A stretch of 64,000 nucleotides of DNA from WTFV01 sp965200895 (lineage in GTDB: Bacteria; Acidobacteriota; Vicinamibacteria; Vicinamibacterales; UBA8438), in assembly GCA_965200895.1 (NCBI GenBank), contig CBDAVM010000002.1:1426001-1490000 (forward strand), in the 5' to 3' direction. Below the pieces are notes generated by a model. That model searched no databases and was not told the DNA's origin. It saw only the letters and a program-made list of their open reading frames with translations. Numbering within the stretch: position 1 is the stretch's first letter; each line of letters opens with the position of its first letter. Shown piece by piece: positions 8,797-17,939 of this stretch. The position numbers were made by a program, and so were the translations under genes.

Positions 8797-10062
8797 TCAT
8801 CGGGCGAGGCTGACCGCGAGCAGCGTGTCCTGGTTCCGGACGTAGAATCGACCGTTCGCCAGTGCGGGGTAGGCCCGTACGGTACCGCGCAGAAGCCGCG
8901 CTCGCGCCACCGGCGTGAACGCTGCCGGCGATGCCTCGGCCAGCACGAGTTCACCGGATTCGCGCATGACGATCAGCAGGTCCCCTGCCAACAGTACGCT
9001 GCCGGCGCCGAACCGCGGTACGTCCCAGGCGATGTCTCCGCTCTCGAGATCCACCGCACGCAGGCTCGGTCCGTACTCCTGCCGCCCGTGATAGCCATAC
9101 AGGTAGCCATCCTTGTGGACGCTGGTCGCGTAGTGATTCGACATGACATCGTTCGACGTCCACAGCTCGTCGAGTCCGGATCCGGTGACCCGGAACAACC
9201 CGGCGCCGGTGCCGTACTGCGCCGAGACGAAGACGAGATCCCCGACGACGAGCGGTGTCGCGGCGTTGACCGAGGCCCGGATCCGCGCCCGCCAGCTCCG
9301 GCGGAAGCGTTCCCGGCCGCTGACCGGGTCCAGGCTCACCAGGTTGTCGCGGGTAAAGAACAACGCGTGACGGACATCGCCGAAGGTTGCTCCCACCGGT
9401 GACGAGTAGCTCGCCTCCTCGCCGGCCACGGTCCAGAGCACCGCGCCCGAATCGGCGTCGAGCGCCACGATGCCGGCATCCGGCCCCCCGATGTTGGCAA
9501 TCACCCGCCCGTCCTCGACCAGCGGCGAGCCGGCCGCTCCGAAGAACGCCTTGCGAAAGCGGAATCGCGCTCGCGTGTCGACGCTCCAGACGCCGATGCC
9601 CGTCTCGATATCGACAGCATGCAACTGCCCCTGCGCACCGAACGTGTACACGCGGCCGTCCGCCACGACGGGAGCGGATCGGGGCCCCTCGTCGAAGCCG
9701 AAGTCGTCGCGGTAGGTCGTCGGGTAGTCGTAGCGCCAGATGGGAGCACCGCTCGCGGCGTCGAGCGCCTCCAGGACCTCGCGGCTGCCCACGCGGTGGA
9801 ACAGCAGCACGCGGTCGCCGGAGACCACCGGACCCGCGAAGCCCTCGCCAACCGGACGTCGCCAGAGCTCATCGGGCATCCATCCCGACCCGACGTTCGC
9901 CAGCGGCGGACCCGGATAGCGGCCGTCCCGCTCCGGACCGAGGAAGTGCGGCCAGTCCTGCGCGCCGAGCGTCACGCCGGCCACGAGCAGCAGGACCGCC
10001 GCAACACCTCCGTTCCACCCGCGTGTCGCCAATCCCCGGTGCACCCCTCTCAGAGCCCTCAT
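8797..10062 (-). CDS. Secreted PQQ-fold (BamB-like) beta-propeller protein
   Basis: 421 residues. ATG 10060-10062 has a strong GGGAGGGG ribosome-binding site. A signal peptide ends near AGVTLGAQDW. The sequence continues DWPHFLGPERDGRY, the usual opening of acidobacterial and planctomycetal PQQ-like propellers, with blades marked by AxxGxxxW patterns such as ALDAASGAPIWRYD and ALDADSGAVLWTV. Likely a periplasmic scaffold or a quinoprotein-like protein. It overlaps the GNAT gene upstream by 4 bases (ATGA), implying translational coupling. Confidence 0.85.
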   Translation of the reverse strand: MRALRGVHRGLATRGWNGGVAAVLLLVAGVTLGAQDWPHFLGPERDGRYPGPPLANVGSGWMPDELWRRPVGEGFAGPVVSGDRVLLFHRVGSREVLEALDAASGAPIWRYDYPTTYRDDFGFDEGPRSAPVVADGRVYTFGAQGQLHAVDIETGIGVWSVDTRARFRFRKAFFGAAGSPLVEDGRVIANIGGPDAGIVALDADSGAVLWTVAGEEASYSSPVGATFGDVRHALFFTRDNLVSLDPVSGRERFRRSWRARIRASVNAATPLVVGDLVFVSAQYGTGAGLFRVTGSGLDELWTSNDVMSNHYATSVHKDGYLYGYHGRQEYGPSLRAVDLESGDIAWDVPRFGAGSVLLAGDLLIVMRESGELVLAEASPAAFTPVARARLLRGTVRAYPALANGRFYVRNQDTLLAVSLAR

Positions 10063-10634
10063 CTTCCCCTCCCTGCTCCGGCTTCGCCCCCTGCCGACTT
10101 CCATTCCTTCGCCAGCGCTGCGTAGACCACGTGATCCACGAAGTGGTCGTACAGCCACTCGGCATCGTGCAGCAGTCCCTCCTCACGCAGGCCGAGTCGC
10201 ACCGGAATCGCCCGGCTCCGGTGGTTGCCTGCCGCGCAGCGGATCTCGATACGGTTGAGCCGGTCCGTGTCGAAGGCCCGGGTGATCAGCGCGCTGCATG
10301 CCGCGGTCGCCAACCCGCGACCCTGGTACGAAGCACCTATCCAGTACCCGAGCGATGTGCTCCGGTTGCGCCAGTCCACGTGATGCTGCCCGATGACGCC
10401 GGCTATGCGTCCCTCCACCGTCAGGGCAAGCTGGATGCCGTCGTTGCGGGCGGCCTGCGCCTGCGCCGCGCGGATGAACGTCCGCGTGTCATCGACCCGG
10501 CGGACGCTGTCGAGCCACGGCAGCCATTGCCGCAGATGGGCGCGGTTGGCATCGGTCAGCGCAAACAGTTCATCGGCATCCGCGAGGTCGAACGGCGCCA
10601 GCCGGCAGCCGTCCGTGACCGGGATCGTCAGCAT
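10059..10634 (-). CDS. GNAT N-acetyltransferase (RimJ/RimL-like)
   Basis: 191 residues starting MLTIPVTDGCRL. The acetyl-CoA binding loop is YQGRGLATAAC, preceded by SLGYWIGASYQG and followed by RIEIRCAAGNHRSRAIPVRLG, all typical of the RimL/ribosomal-protein-serine acetyltransferase branch. The substrate is unknown. Its stop overlaps the start of the PQQ-fold gene. The leader contains a perfect 16-bp inverted repeat, which may affect expression. Confidence 0.88.
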   Translation of the reverse strand: MLTIPVTDGCRLAPFDLADADELFALTDANRAHLRQWLPWLDSVRRVDDTRTFIRAAQAQAARNDGIQLALTVEGRIAGVIGQHHVDWRNRSTSLGYWIGASYQGRGLATAACSALITRAFDTDRLNRIEIRCAAGNHRSRAIPVRLGLREEGLLHDAEWLYDHFVDHVVYAALAKEWKSAGGEAGAGRGR

Positions 10635-10637
10635 GGG

Positions 10638-10673
10638 GGCGCCAGCCGGCGCCATTCGGCGCCGGCTGGCGCC
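10638..10673. repeat. Perfect 16-bp inverted repeat upstream of the GNAT gene
   Basis: The arm ggcgccagccggcgcc (10638-10653) is repeated in inverse at 10658-10673 with a 4-base loop (attc). It lies 4 bases before the ATG of the GNAT gene, so it would fold in the mRNA leader or act as an operator. It could also be a mobile palindrome. Confidence 0.75.
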
Positions 10674-10792
10674 GATTATAGCTGCGTCCGGGGACGGAGA
10701 CGCCCGGCAGACATCGGGAACGAGCACCGGCGCCGCACTTATAATGCGGCTGCCGCACGCCCGCCACGGCGCAGGACAGCGGAGAAACACCC

Positions 10793-11311
10793 GTGCCCCA
10801 GGATTCCCATCTCGACGCGCTCCGGGCGCGTGCGGCTGCGTTGCCGTTCTTCCGACTCATCGGGTTGGAGGTCGTCGACATGCAGCCGGGGCGGTCCGTG
10901 CTGGCGATTCGGTTCCGTCCGGATCTCGCCCAGCCGGTCGGCATCCTGCACGGCGGCGTCATGGCGACCCTGGTCGACACCGGCATCGCCTATGCGGTGC
11001 TGGCGCGCGACGAGATTCGACCGCTCGTCGAGGCAGGCGGCTCGGTCGTCGCCATCGACCTGCGGATCAAGTACTTTCGTCCGGTCGCGAGCGGCAGGCT
11101 CACCTGCGTATCGTCCGTGACGCGCATGGGCCGGCGGATCATCCACGGCGAGAGCGTCGTCACCAACGAGCAGCACAAGGAGGTCGCGCGGGGCGACTCC
11201 ATCTACGGAACCGTGAAGCGGGACGAAATGGCGCGGCACGGTACGCCGCCCGGCGCCATGCACGTGACGCCGGAGGCGGTGACGCACGCCATCTCCGAGG
11301 AGGGGACATGA
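10793..11311 (+). CDS. PaaI-family hotdog thioesterase
   Basis: 172 residues with a GTG start and a GGAG site 8 bases upstream. The hotdog fold signature is ILHGGVMATLVDTGIAYAV, followed by VAIDLRIKYFRPV, as in PaaI/YdiI acyl-CoA thioesterases. These enzymes hydrolyse acyl- or aryl-CoA. The C-terminal 35 residues extend beyond the normal 135-140-residue fold and have no motif. The stop overlaps the next ATG (ATGA), so the gene is coupled to the following propeller. Confidence 0.86.
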   Translation: MPQDSHLDALRARAAALPFFRLIGLEVVDMQPGRSVLAIRFRPDLAQPVGILHGGVMATLVDTGIAYAVLARDEIRPLVEAGGSVVAIDLRIKYFRPVASGRLTCVSSVTRMGRRIIHGESVVTNEQHKEVARGDSIYGTVKRDEMARHGTPPGAMHVTPEAVTHAISEEGT

Positions 11312-12603
11312 GGGTTCATTGGCGACCTGCATTCGTCGTCGTTCTGGTCCTGAGCGCGCTCGCCGGCGTCGCGCCACCTGGCGTCGCGCAGGCGCCGGCG
11401 CCGGCCGTCGGCATGATCCCGGTCGAGGGTGAAGGGGCGCGCTACTGGCCGCGCTGGCGTGGACCGTCCGGCCAGGGCATCGTCGCGGACTCCGGGTACC
11501 CGGACCGTTGGAGCGAGACCGACAATGTCGTCTGGCGCACCCCGGTGCCGGGGCGCGGCAACTCGTCGCCCGTCGTCTGGGGCGACCACATCTTTCTGAC
11601 GACGGGCCGCGATCGCGGCCGCCGGCTGTACGTGCTCGCGTACCGGCGCAGCGACGGATCGCTGCGGTGGGAGACCGAGGTGGCGCCGGGACCGCGCGAG
11701 GCGGTGCACCAGAAGAACGGACCGGCATCGGCCACCCCGATCACCGACGGCCAACGGGTGTACGTATCGCTCGGCAGCCGGGGGCTGGCGGCGCTCGACT
11801 TCGACGGCGATGTCCTCTGGCACACCGCGGTGGGACGCATCGCCAACTATCACGGACCGGCCGGTTCGCCGCTGCTCTACCGCGACAGGCTCATCATCTA
11901 CCAGGATCAGCGGGGAAGCGGCTTCGTCGCCGCCTACGACACGGCGACCGGCGAACCGATCTGGCGGACCTCGCGCACCCAGAGCGTCGGTTGGGGAACA
12001 CCGGTGGCGATCCGGGTCGGCGACCACGACGAACTCGTCGTCAGCAGCCAGCGAACGGTCAACGCCTACGACCCCGCCACCGGTCGGGAGTTGTGGCGTT
12101 GCGGGGGGAACAACTTCGAGGTCATCCCGACGCCGGTGGTCGAGGCCGGCCTCGTCTTCTGCACGTCGGGTCGCGCCGGCCCGACGCTGGCAATCCGGCC
12201 GGGGGGGCGGGGTGACGTCACCGACACCCATGTCGCCTGGTCCACGTCGCGCGGCTCGCCGTTCGTCCCCTCGCCGCTCGCCGCCGACGGCTACCTCTAC
12301 ACCATCAACGACATGGTGAGCATCGTCACCTGCTTCGAGGCCGCCACCGGCGAGGTCATGTGGCAGGCACGCCTCGGTCGCGCCGTCCGCGAGGGGTTCT
12401 CGGCCTCACCCGTGCTGGTGGACGGCAAGGTGTTCTTCACCAACGACGACGGCATCACTTTCGTCCTGCGGGCCGGACCGGAGTTCGAGCTGCTCCACAC
12501 CAACGACATCGGCGCCCGGACACTGGCGTCGCCGGCCCTGGTGGACGGCACGTGGTACATCCGGACGGAGAACGAACTGCTGGCCATCGGCAACGCACCG
12601 TGA
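11308..12603 (+). CDS. Secreted PQQ-fold (BamB-like) beta-propeller protein
   Basis: 431 residues. The signal peptide is MRVHWRPAFVVVLVLSALAG, cut near GVAQAP. The mature protein opens ARYWPRWRGPSGQGI, the family signature, and has repeated AYDTATGEPIWRT and AYDPATGRELWRC blades. Probable periplasmic location. ATG overlaps the thioesterase stop. It is a paralogue of the protein encoded at 8797-10062. No enzyme activity can be named. Confidence 0.85.
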   Translation: MRVHWRPAFVVVLVLSALAGVAPPGVAQAPAPAVGMIPVEGEGARYWPRWRGPSGQGIVADSGYPDRWSETDNVVWRTPVPGRGNSSPVVWGDHIFLTTGRDRGRRLYVLAYRRSDGSLRWETEVAPGPREAVHQKNGPASATPITDGQRVYVSLGSRGLAALDFDGDVLWHTAVGRIANYHGPAGSPLLYRDRLIIYQDQRGSGFVAAYDTATGEPIWRTSRTQSVGWGTPVAIRVGDHDELVVSSQRTVNAYDPATGRELWRCGGNNFEVIPTPVVEAGLVFCTSGRAGPTLAIRPGGRGDVTDTHVAWSTSRGSPFVPSPLAADGYLYTINDMVSIVTCFEAATGEVMWQARLGRAVREGFSASPVLVDGKVFFTNDDGITFVLRAGPEFELLHTNDIGARTLASPALVDGTWYIRTENELLAIGNAP

Positions 12604-12618
12604 GAGCGGGAGGGCGCC

Positions 12619-12648
12619 GCGGCCCCGGGCAGCGGTCCCCGGGGCCGC
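12619..12648. terminator. GC hairpin between convergent genes
   Basis: An 11-bp perfect stem (gcggccccggg / cccggggccgc) with an 8-base loop sits between the stop at 12603 and the convergent stop at 12697. No T-tract follows, so it is terminator-like by position and structure only. Confidence 0.55.
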
Positions 12649-12696
12649 GCGTTCGCCGTCACGGGGACCGCCCGGATCGAACCGGATCGGAATCGT

Positions 12697-13707
12697 TCAG
12701 AAGATCGCCAGGGGATTGAGGGGCGATCCGGTGCCGCCGTCGACCGCCAGCGGGGCCGCCACGAGCAGGAACTCCCAGCGGCCCTGGCGTGCGGCCTCGG
12801 CCGCCAGCGCTTCCAGGTCGAGGTTGTCGAACAGCGGCATCCCCATCGCCACGATGGTCAACTGGTGGATGGGCTGCGTCACCCCCTCGACGCCCGAGGG
12901 GAGCACGTCATTGGTGCCGTCGGCGCCGAGCATGGCGACGCCCCGCTCGCGGAGCCAGGGCGCCACCGAGGCGTGCAGGCCGGCCGCCTCGACGTTCATC
13001 TCCCACGGCCCGTGCTCGGCCCGGCGCGCCCACCGTCCCGTCCGGACGAACAGGATGTCGCCGCTCTCCACCCGCAGCCGCGCCTCCCGCTCCCAGGCTT
13101 CGAGATCATCGACGTGGATCGGGGTGCCCGGCTCGAGATAGGCGACGCCCCGCAGGCGCGGGATGTCCATCAGGATGCCGCGGCTGACGATCCCCTGCTT
13201 GTAGTTGCTCACCCCCAGCCTGGCGCACCCCGCCTCGGTCACCTCGTCGGCGCGGACATAGCCGTTGTAGAGCGCTCCCTCGTGCATCATGTGGCACAGC
13301 GAGTCCATGTGCGAGTGCGCGTAGCCGTGGTACGCGAAGGTGTAGCGGTCACTGCGGAAGGGACCGGGGCGATCCGGGCCGAGCATCTCGTAGCCGACCG
13401 GCGACGTGGCCTCGACATCGGCCACCGTCAGGTAGGTGTGGGACAGGGAGACCGTGACGCCCGCCGTGGCCAGCGTCAGCGCCCCCCGACGCTTCTCCGG
13501 CGTGACCAGGTTGAGCGTGCCCAGCTCGTCGTCTTCGCCCCAGCGGCCCCAGTTCGAGAGCTCGCTCATCCAGCCCGCGACCGTCTCGGCCGTGACCTCG
13601 TCCCGCCCCTGCGCCCCGAGCGGCGGCGCCGTTGTCGCCAACCAGACTCCCAGCAGCCCGCCCATGACCGCGGCCGCGCCGATCCGATACCCGGTCGTCC
13701 TCTTCAT
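12697..13707 (-). CDS. Cyclase-family (kynurenine formamidase-like) metal hydrolase, exported
   Basis: 336 residues. ATG 13705-13707 has GGAGGAG upstream. A signal peptide (about residues 1-32) ends near LGAQG. The metal-binding signature HSHMDSLCHMM corresponds to the HxGTHxDxPxH motif of the cyclase/KynB family (PF04199); the Gly-Thr is replaced by Ser-Met. The ending GGTGSPLNPLAIF matches the GSPLNPIATF ending of the paralogue at 17940-18965. The substrate is unknown; export argues against tryptophan degradation. Confidence 0.87.
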   Translation of the reverse strand: MKRTTGYRIGAAAVMGGLLGVWLATTAPPLGAQGRDEVTAETVAGWMSELSNWGRWGEDDELGTLNLVTPEKRRGALTLATAGVTVSLSHTYLTVADVEATSPVGYEMLGPDRPGPFRSDRYTFAYHGYAHSHMDSLCHMMHEGALYNGYVRADEVTEAGCARLGVSNYKQGIVSRGILMDIPRLRGVAYLEPGTPIHVDDLEAWEREARLRVESGDILFVRTGRWARRAEHGPWEMNVEAAGLHASVAPWLRERGVAMLGADGTNDVLPSGVEGVTQPIHQLTIVAMGMPLFDNLDLEALAAEAARQGRWEFLLVAAPLAVDGGTGSPLNPLAIF

Positions 13708-13924
13708 TTGCTCTGCTCCTCCGGCCCCGGTTGCATGGAATCCCACCGATGTCCGTCGTGCGTCGACGCACCGGATTCTACCAAGGCCCGATTCCGAGCG
13801 CGGGGGCGGGCGGGGCTGGATCGAGCGCCGTACAGGGAGCCGACCATCCCGCAACGCAATGCAGCGGTAGCAGGGAATCCGGGAGTCCGGCCATGCGTCG
13901 GCCCGGACGTAGTAGCTTACCGAG

Positions 13925-15382
13925 ATGCACTCCTCTCCCGATCCGTGTGCCTGGCCGGCGACCGAGCTCGCCCGCGCGATTGCGGCCCGCGAGATCTCGG
14001 CGGTCGAAGTGATGGAAGCCCATCTCGCCCGTATCGAACGTGTCAACCCGACCGTCAACGCCATCGTCACGCTTCTCCCCGACCGGGCCCGCCGCGACGC
14101 GCGAGCAGCCGACGCCGCGGTCGCGCTCGGCGACGCGCTCGGGCCGCTGCACGGGCTGCCGGTGGCCCACAAGGACCTCACGTGGACGAAGGGTATCCGG
14201 ACGACGTTCGGGTGCCGAGCGTTCGAGCACTTCGTGCCCGACGCCGACGCGCTGCTCGTCGAGCGGCTGCGCGCGGCCGGGGCCATCACGATCGGCAAGA
14301 CGAACACCCCGGAGCTCGGCGCGGGATCGCAGACGTTCAACGCCCTGTTCGGCGCGACGCGCAACCCGTACGACACGACAAAGACCTGCGGCGGCAGCAG
14401 CGGCGGCGCGGCGGCGGCGCTCGCCACCGGGATGCTGCCGATCGCCGACGGCAGCGACCTGGGCGGGTCGCTGCGCAATCCGGCCGGATTCTGCAACGTG
14501 GTCGGCTTCAGACCGTCGCCGGGCCGGGTGCCGATCTGGCCCGGCCAGGCGGCCTGGTTCCCGCTGGGGGTGCAGGGACCGATGGCGCGCAACGTGACCG
14601 ATGTCGCCCTCATGCTGAGCGCGATCGCCGGCCCGGACCCGCGGGCGCCGATCGCGCTCTCCGAGCCGGGGACGGCCTTCCGCCCGCCGTTCGACGGCGA
14701 CGTGGACGGCGCGCGCATCGCCTGGAGCCGCGACCTCGGCGGCCTGCCGGTCGACCCGCGGGTGACGGCGGTGATCGACGCCCGGCGCACGACCTTCGAG
14801 CGCCTCGGTTGCGTCGTCGAGGACGCCGAACCCGACATGACCGGGGCCGACGAGGTGTTCCGGGTCTGGCGGGCATGGTACTTCGAGCTGTGCCACGGCG
14901 CGCTGCTCGACGAGCACCGCGCGCTGCTGAAGGACACCGTGATCTGGAACATCGAGGAGGGACGTCGGCTCAGCGGGCCGCGCCTCGGCGAGTCGATGCG
15001 CGCCTGGACGGCGCTGCTGGACCGCGTGCGGCGCTTCTTCGAAGGTTACGACTTCCTCGTGCTGCCGGTCAGCCAGGTGCCGCCGTTCGACGTCGAGCAG
15101 GAGTATCCCACCGAGATCGACGGCGTCCGCATGCAGACCTACCTCGACTGGATGAGTTCCTGCGCGCACATCTCGGTGCTCGGCCTGCCGGCGATCTCCG
15201 TCCCCTGCGGGTTCACGGACGACGGCCTGCCGGTGGGCGTACAGATTGTCGGCCGGCAGCACGCCGACCTGCGCGTACTGCAGCTTGCGCGCGCCTTCGA
15301 GCGCATCAACGACACCGGGCTGCGCCGCCCCCCGCTGACGACGCCGGGCGCGGACGCCGCGCACCCGGCGCGGGAGACATGA
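13925..15382 (+). CDS. Amidase-signature family hydrolase
   Basis: 485 residues, full length. The Ser-cisSer-Lys triad is visible: Lys83 in VAHKDL, the cis-Ser in CGGSSGG (158/159) and the nucleophile Ser182 in DLGGSLRNPA. The family covers aryl, peptide and glutamyl-tRNA amidases; full-length GatA is similar, but no gatB or gatC is nearby, so a stand-alone amide hydrolase is more likely. The stop overlaps the ATG of the next gene (ATGA), tying it to two unknown membrane proteins. Confidence 0.92.
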   Translation: MHSSPDPCAWPATELARAIAAREISAVEVMEAHLARIERVNPTVNAIVTLLPDRARRDARAADAAVALGDALGPLHGLPVAHKDLTWTKGIRTTFGCRAFEHFVPDADALLVERLRAAGAITIGKTNTPELGAGSQTFNALFGATRNPYDTTKTCGGSSGGAAAALATGMLPIADGSDLGGSLRNPAGFCNVVGFRPSPGRVPIWPGQAAWFPLGVQGPMARNVTDVALMLSAIAGPDPRAPIALSEPGTAFRPPFDGDVDGARIAWSRDLGGLPVDPRVTAVIDARRTTFERLGCVVEDAEPDMTGADEVFRVWRAWYFELCHGALLDEHRALLKDTVIWNIEEGRRLSGPRLGESMRAWTALLDRVRRFFEGYDFLVLPVSQVPPFDVEQEYPTEIDGVRMQTYLDWMSSCAHISVLGLPAISVPCGFTDDGLPVGVQIVGRQHADLRVLQLARAFERINDTGLRRPPLTTPGADAAHPARET

Positions 15383-16308
15383 GGACGCCTGTGCGCGCCC
15401 CGGCGCGACCGCGCCTCCGGGTTCGGGTGCTGAACCGGGTCTTCGACGGCCTGTTCGCCTGCACGCTGTTCCTGGGCGTCCTGTTCCTGTGGCGTCGTTC
15501 TCACGAACGCGGCTGCGGGGCCGCGGTCCTGCCGGCCCTGGGCTACCTGACGACCTGTTACGGACTGCTGGCGTACCGGCTCGAACGGCGGCGCTTCGCC
15601 GTGGCGTACTACCTCGACCCGCGGTCTCCCCTGCACCACCGGCTGCAGGGGGTCGCGCCGTCCGTCCTGATCAGCCTGCTCGCCGCCGCACCGCTGACCA
15701 CGTTTCTGGCGCTGTTCGCGGCGTTGGCGCGTCCGACGGACTGGTACTTCTTCTGCGCCGCCGCCGGCACGGCGCCGCTGCTGTTCGGAGCCGCCTCGGT
15801 GTGGCCCGGGCGACACCTGCGGCGCGAACCGCCGGGCGCCGCCGCCGAGGATCTCAATGGGCCGCCGGACCGATGCACCGCCGGGGTTCGCATCGGGCGG
15901 GGCGCACTCGCCGACATTCTCGCCGCTCGCCTCGCCGGGACCCTGGTGCTGGCCGGGGTGGCCGGCGCCTACGTCTACGCCAACTACCACCTGATCCCCG
16001 TCCCCGGCGAGCAGATCTTCCCGGACTCGCTCGAGCGGACGCTGTCCTCGTTCGCGGGCGCCGCGCGCTCGGCGTGCGGTCCCGTGGACGACGCGCTGCA
16101 GTTGGCGGCGTCGATAGAGGGATTGTCGTGGTACGCCGTGACCGCCGCGGTATCCTTCCCCTGGATGCCCGACGGCATGAACGCCCTGCTGTGGACCGGC
16201 TTCTTCCTGAAGACCGCGATGGTCTTCGGCGGGTTCGTCCGCGGTCTGGAGGGCGCGATCCTGCTGGCCTGCCGGGCACGCCGCGCCCTGCCCGGGGCGG
16301 AGACATGA
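15379..16308 (+). CDS. Multi-pass membrane protein of unknown function
   Basis: 309 residues with about five to six hydrophobic segments: near 25-40 (LFACTLFLGVLFLW), 52-68, 94-115, 122-142, 185-203 and 275-305. A short Arg-rich cytoplasmic loop (YRLERRRFAVAYY) separates the second and third. No family recognised. It starts on the amidase stop (ATGA) and its own stop overlaps the next start in the same way, so the three genes form a tightly coupled unit. Confidence 0.7.
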   Translation: MRTPVRAPARPRLRVRVLNRVFDGLFACTLFLGVLFLWRRSHERGCGAAVLPALGYLTTCYGLLAYRLERRRFAVAYYLDPRSPLHHRLQGVAPSVLISLLAAAPLTTFLALFAALARPTDWYFFCAAAGTAPLLFGAASVWPGRHLRREPPGAAAEDLNGPPDRCTAGVRIGRGALADILAARLAGTLVLAGVAGAYVYANYHLIPVPGEQIFPDSLERTLSSFAGAARSACGPVDDALQLAASIEGLSWYAVTAAVSFPWMPDGMNALLWTGFFLKTAMVFGGFVRGLEGAILLACRARRALPGAET

Positions 16309-17570
16309 CGACGTACTCCTGGCGAGCAGTCGTCCTGCTGTCGGCCGGCGCGCTCGTGTCGTGGATCCTGCTTGCGATCGTCCGTCCCGCTCCTGCCGCA
16401 CCGCCGCCCGCACCGTGCGAGTTCAGCCCGGCGCCCATCGCCCTGCCGCCTGCCGCGGACGACCTGACCCGGCGTCTCCAGCGGGCGGAACGCTGGTGGG
16501 AACAGGCGCAGGTGCGTCTGGCCAGTGCGCCGCTGCCGGCCACCGAGCAGGCCGTGACGGCAGGACTCGACGCCGCGTTCGAGCCTGTCTACGCCAGCGT
16601 CCCGGCGTTCCTCAACTGGCACTTCTCGATTGGCGGACAGTACGCGCAACTCGGCATCGCGGCAGCCGGCGGCCTGCGCCGGTTCCTCGCATCGCGCGCC
16701 GTCGACGGCGCGGACCCGACTCTGCAGGACCAGCTCGTCGATCAACTGCAACGGTCCCTGGCGCCGCTGCTGGACCAGATCGTGGAACGACTGCAACCCG
16801 AAGTGGAGTCGCAGCTCGTCGCGCAGTTGCCGGAACGCCTGGAGGGGGCGGCGGCGGCCATCGAACGGATCATGCAGCAGGAAGTGCGTGCGCTGCTCGC
16901 AGAGTGGACCCGCGACGAGACACGGCAGGCGGCGCTCGACCTGCAACCTGACGACGCCTCCGGACAACAGGCGGCGGCGGACCCGGACCGTGAACGGGGA
17001 CGCGTATCACCCTGTGCCCGAGAGCGCCGGCGAGCCCGTGCCGGGGCCTTCGGCCCCGAAATCCGAATGGACTCTGCGGGCCTGTTGGACATCACCGCTC
17101 CGCGTGCGGTGCGTCGCTTCACGGCCTCCGTGGTCCCGTCCGGCATCGTCGGCGGCGCCGTCGGAATCCGCGCGGCGCTCGGCGCGCGGGCCGCCGTCGT
17201 GGCGCTCGGCCGGGCCGTGACCCGCACCCTGACGCGGTCGGCGGAGAGGACCGTCCTCGGCGCCGCGGGCCGGGCCGCATCCCGCTGGATTGCCGCGACG
17301 GGCGGCGCCGCCGGCGGCGGTCTCGGAGCGCTGCTCGGCGGCGCCGCATGGCTGGCCATCGATGGCATCTCGATCAACGTCGATGAGTACCTCCATCGCG
17401 ACGACCTGGAGAAGGAGCTGATCGCGGCGATCGACGAACGCAAGGACGCGATCACCCGGGCGATGACGGGCGAGATCGCTGCGCTCCGGGCGGAGCTGTC
17501 CAACCCGGTCCGCGGCGCCGGGCCGCGTCCGCTCGGGCCGGTCACGCCGGACGACATGGACCGCGGATGA
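16305..17570 (+). CDS. Membrane-associated protein with helical domain, unknown
   Basis: 421 residues. One N-terminal membrane helix (VVLLSAGALVSWILLAI) is followed by a Pro/Ala linker. A helical region (about 50-215) contains PAFLNWHFSIGGQYAQLG and amphipathic helices rich in Gln/Glu/Leu. A low-complexity Arg-rich linker follows, then a second hydrophobic Gly/Ala region (about 270-350) and a charged end (HRDDLEKELIAAIDERKDAI). The tail looks like a coiled coil. I do not recognise the family. Coupled by ATGA overlap to the preceding membrane protein. Confidence 0.68.
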   Translation: MTTYSWRAVVLLSAGALVSWILLAIVRPAPAAPPPAPCEFSPAPIALPPAADDLTRRLQRAERWWEQAQVRLASAPLPATEQAVTAGLDAAFEPVYASVPAFLNWHFSIGGQYAQLGIAAAGGLRRFLASRAVDGADPTLQDQLVDQLQRSLAPLLDQIVERLQPEVESQLVAQLPERLEGAAAAIERIMQQEVRALLAEWTRDETRQAALDLQPDDASGQQAAADPDRERGRVSPCARERRRARAGAFGPEIRMDSAGLLDITAPRAVRRFTASVVPSGIVGGAVGIRAALGARAAVVALGRAVTRTLTRSAERTVLGAAGRAASRWIAATGGAAGGGLGALLGGAAWLAIDGISINVDEYLHRDDLEKELIAAIDERKDAITRAMTGEIAALRAELSNPVRGAGPRPLGPVTPDDMDRG

Positions 17571-17939
17571 TGCACGCGGCGGGGACCGCCGGCGGCGGGG
17601 ACCGGGGCCGTGCGGGCGATTGCCGCAACCGTCGATGGAACGCGCGCACCGGTTCGTCGCACCCGTCCCGTGCGGTTGCGAGCGGGTTCTCCCGGCCATG
17701 GAAGAACCACAGCCCCCCTTGGTGGGACACTGCCACAAGGCGCTTGACAACCGTCGCGGAACCAGTGTTGCATCGCCGGGTGGGGTGGCGCAGTCGGCAA
17801 CCGCGAGGGGAAATACCGATGGCAACCTGCACGGTGGTCGACGGAAGGACGATGCATGCGGCGACCGCGTAGTGCTGCGGCGGCGCCTCCGCAGCTTCCA
17901 CACCCGAGTCGGCGAACCCGGCCGGCGCAAGGAGAAATC
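17571..17939. other. 369-base intergenic region before the cyclase-family gene
   Basis: No convincing gene. A TTGACA hexamer at 17744-17749 could be a -35 box, but the expected -10 position (17767-17772, gttgca) is poor. A ribosome-binding site (aaggag) lies just before the start at 17940. Confidence 0.4.

Noticed and set aside
13778..15364. 528-codon minus-strand frame over the amidase
   Set aside because: Shadow of the amidase, rich in Arg/Gly/Val without motif; real amidase triad is on plus.
17571..17939. Possible small gene before the cyclase-family gene
   Set aside because: No frame with ribosome-binding site, codon use random.
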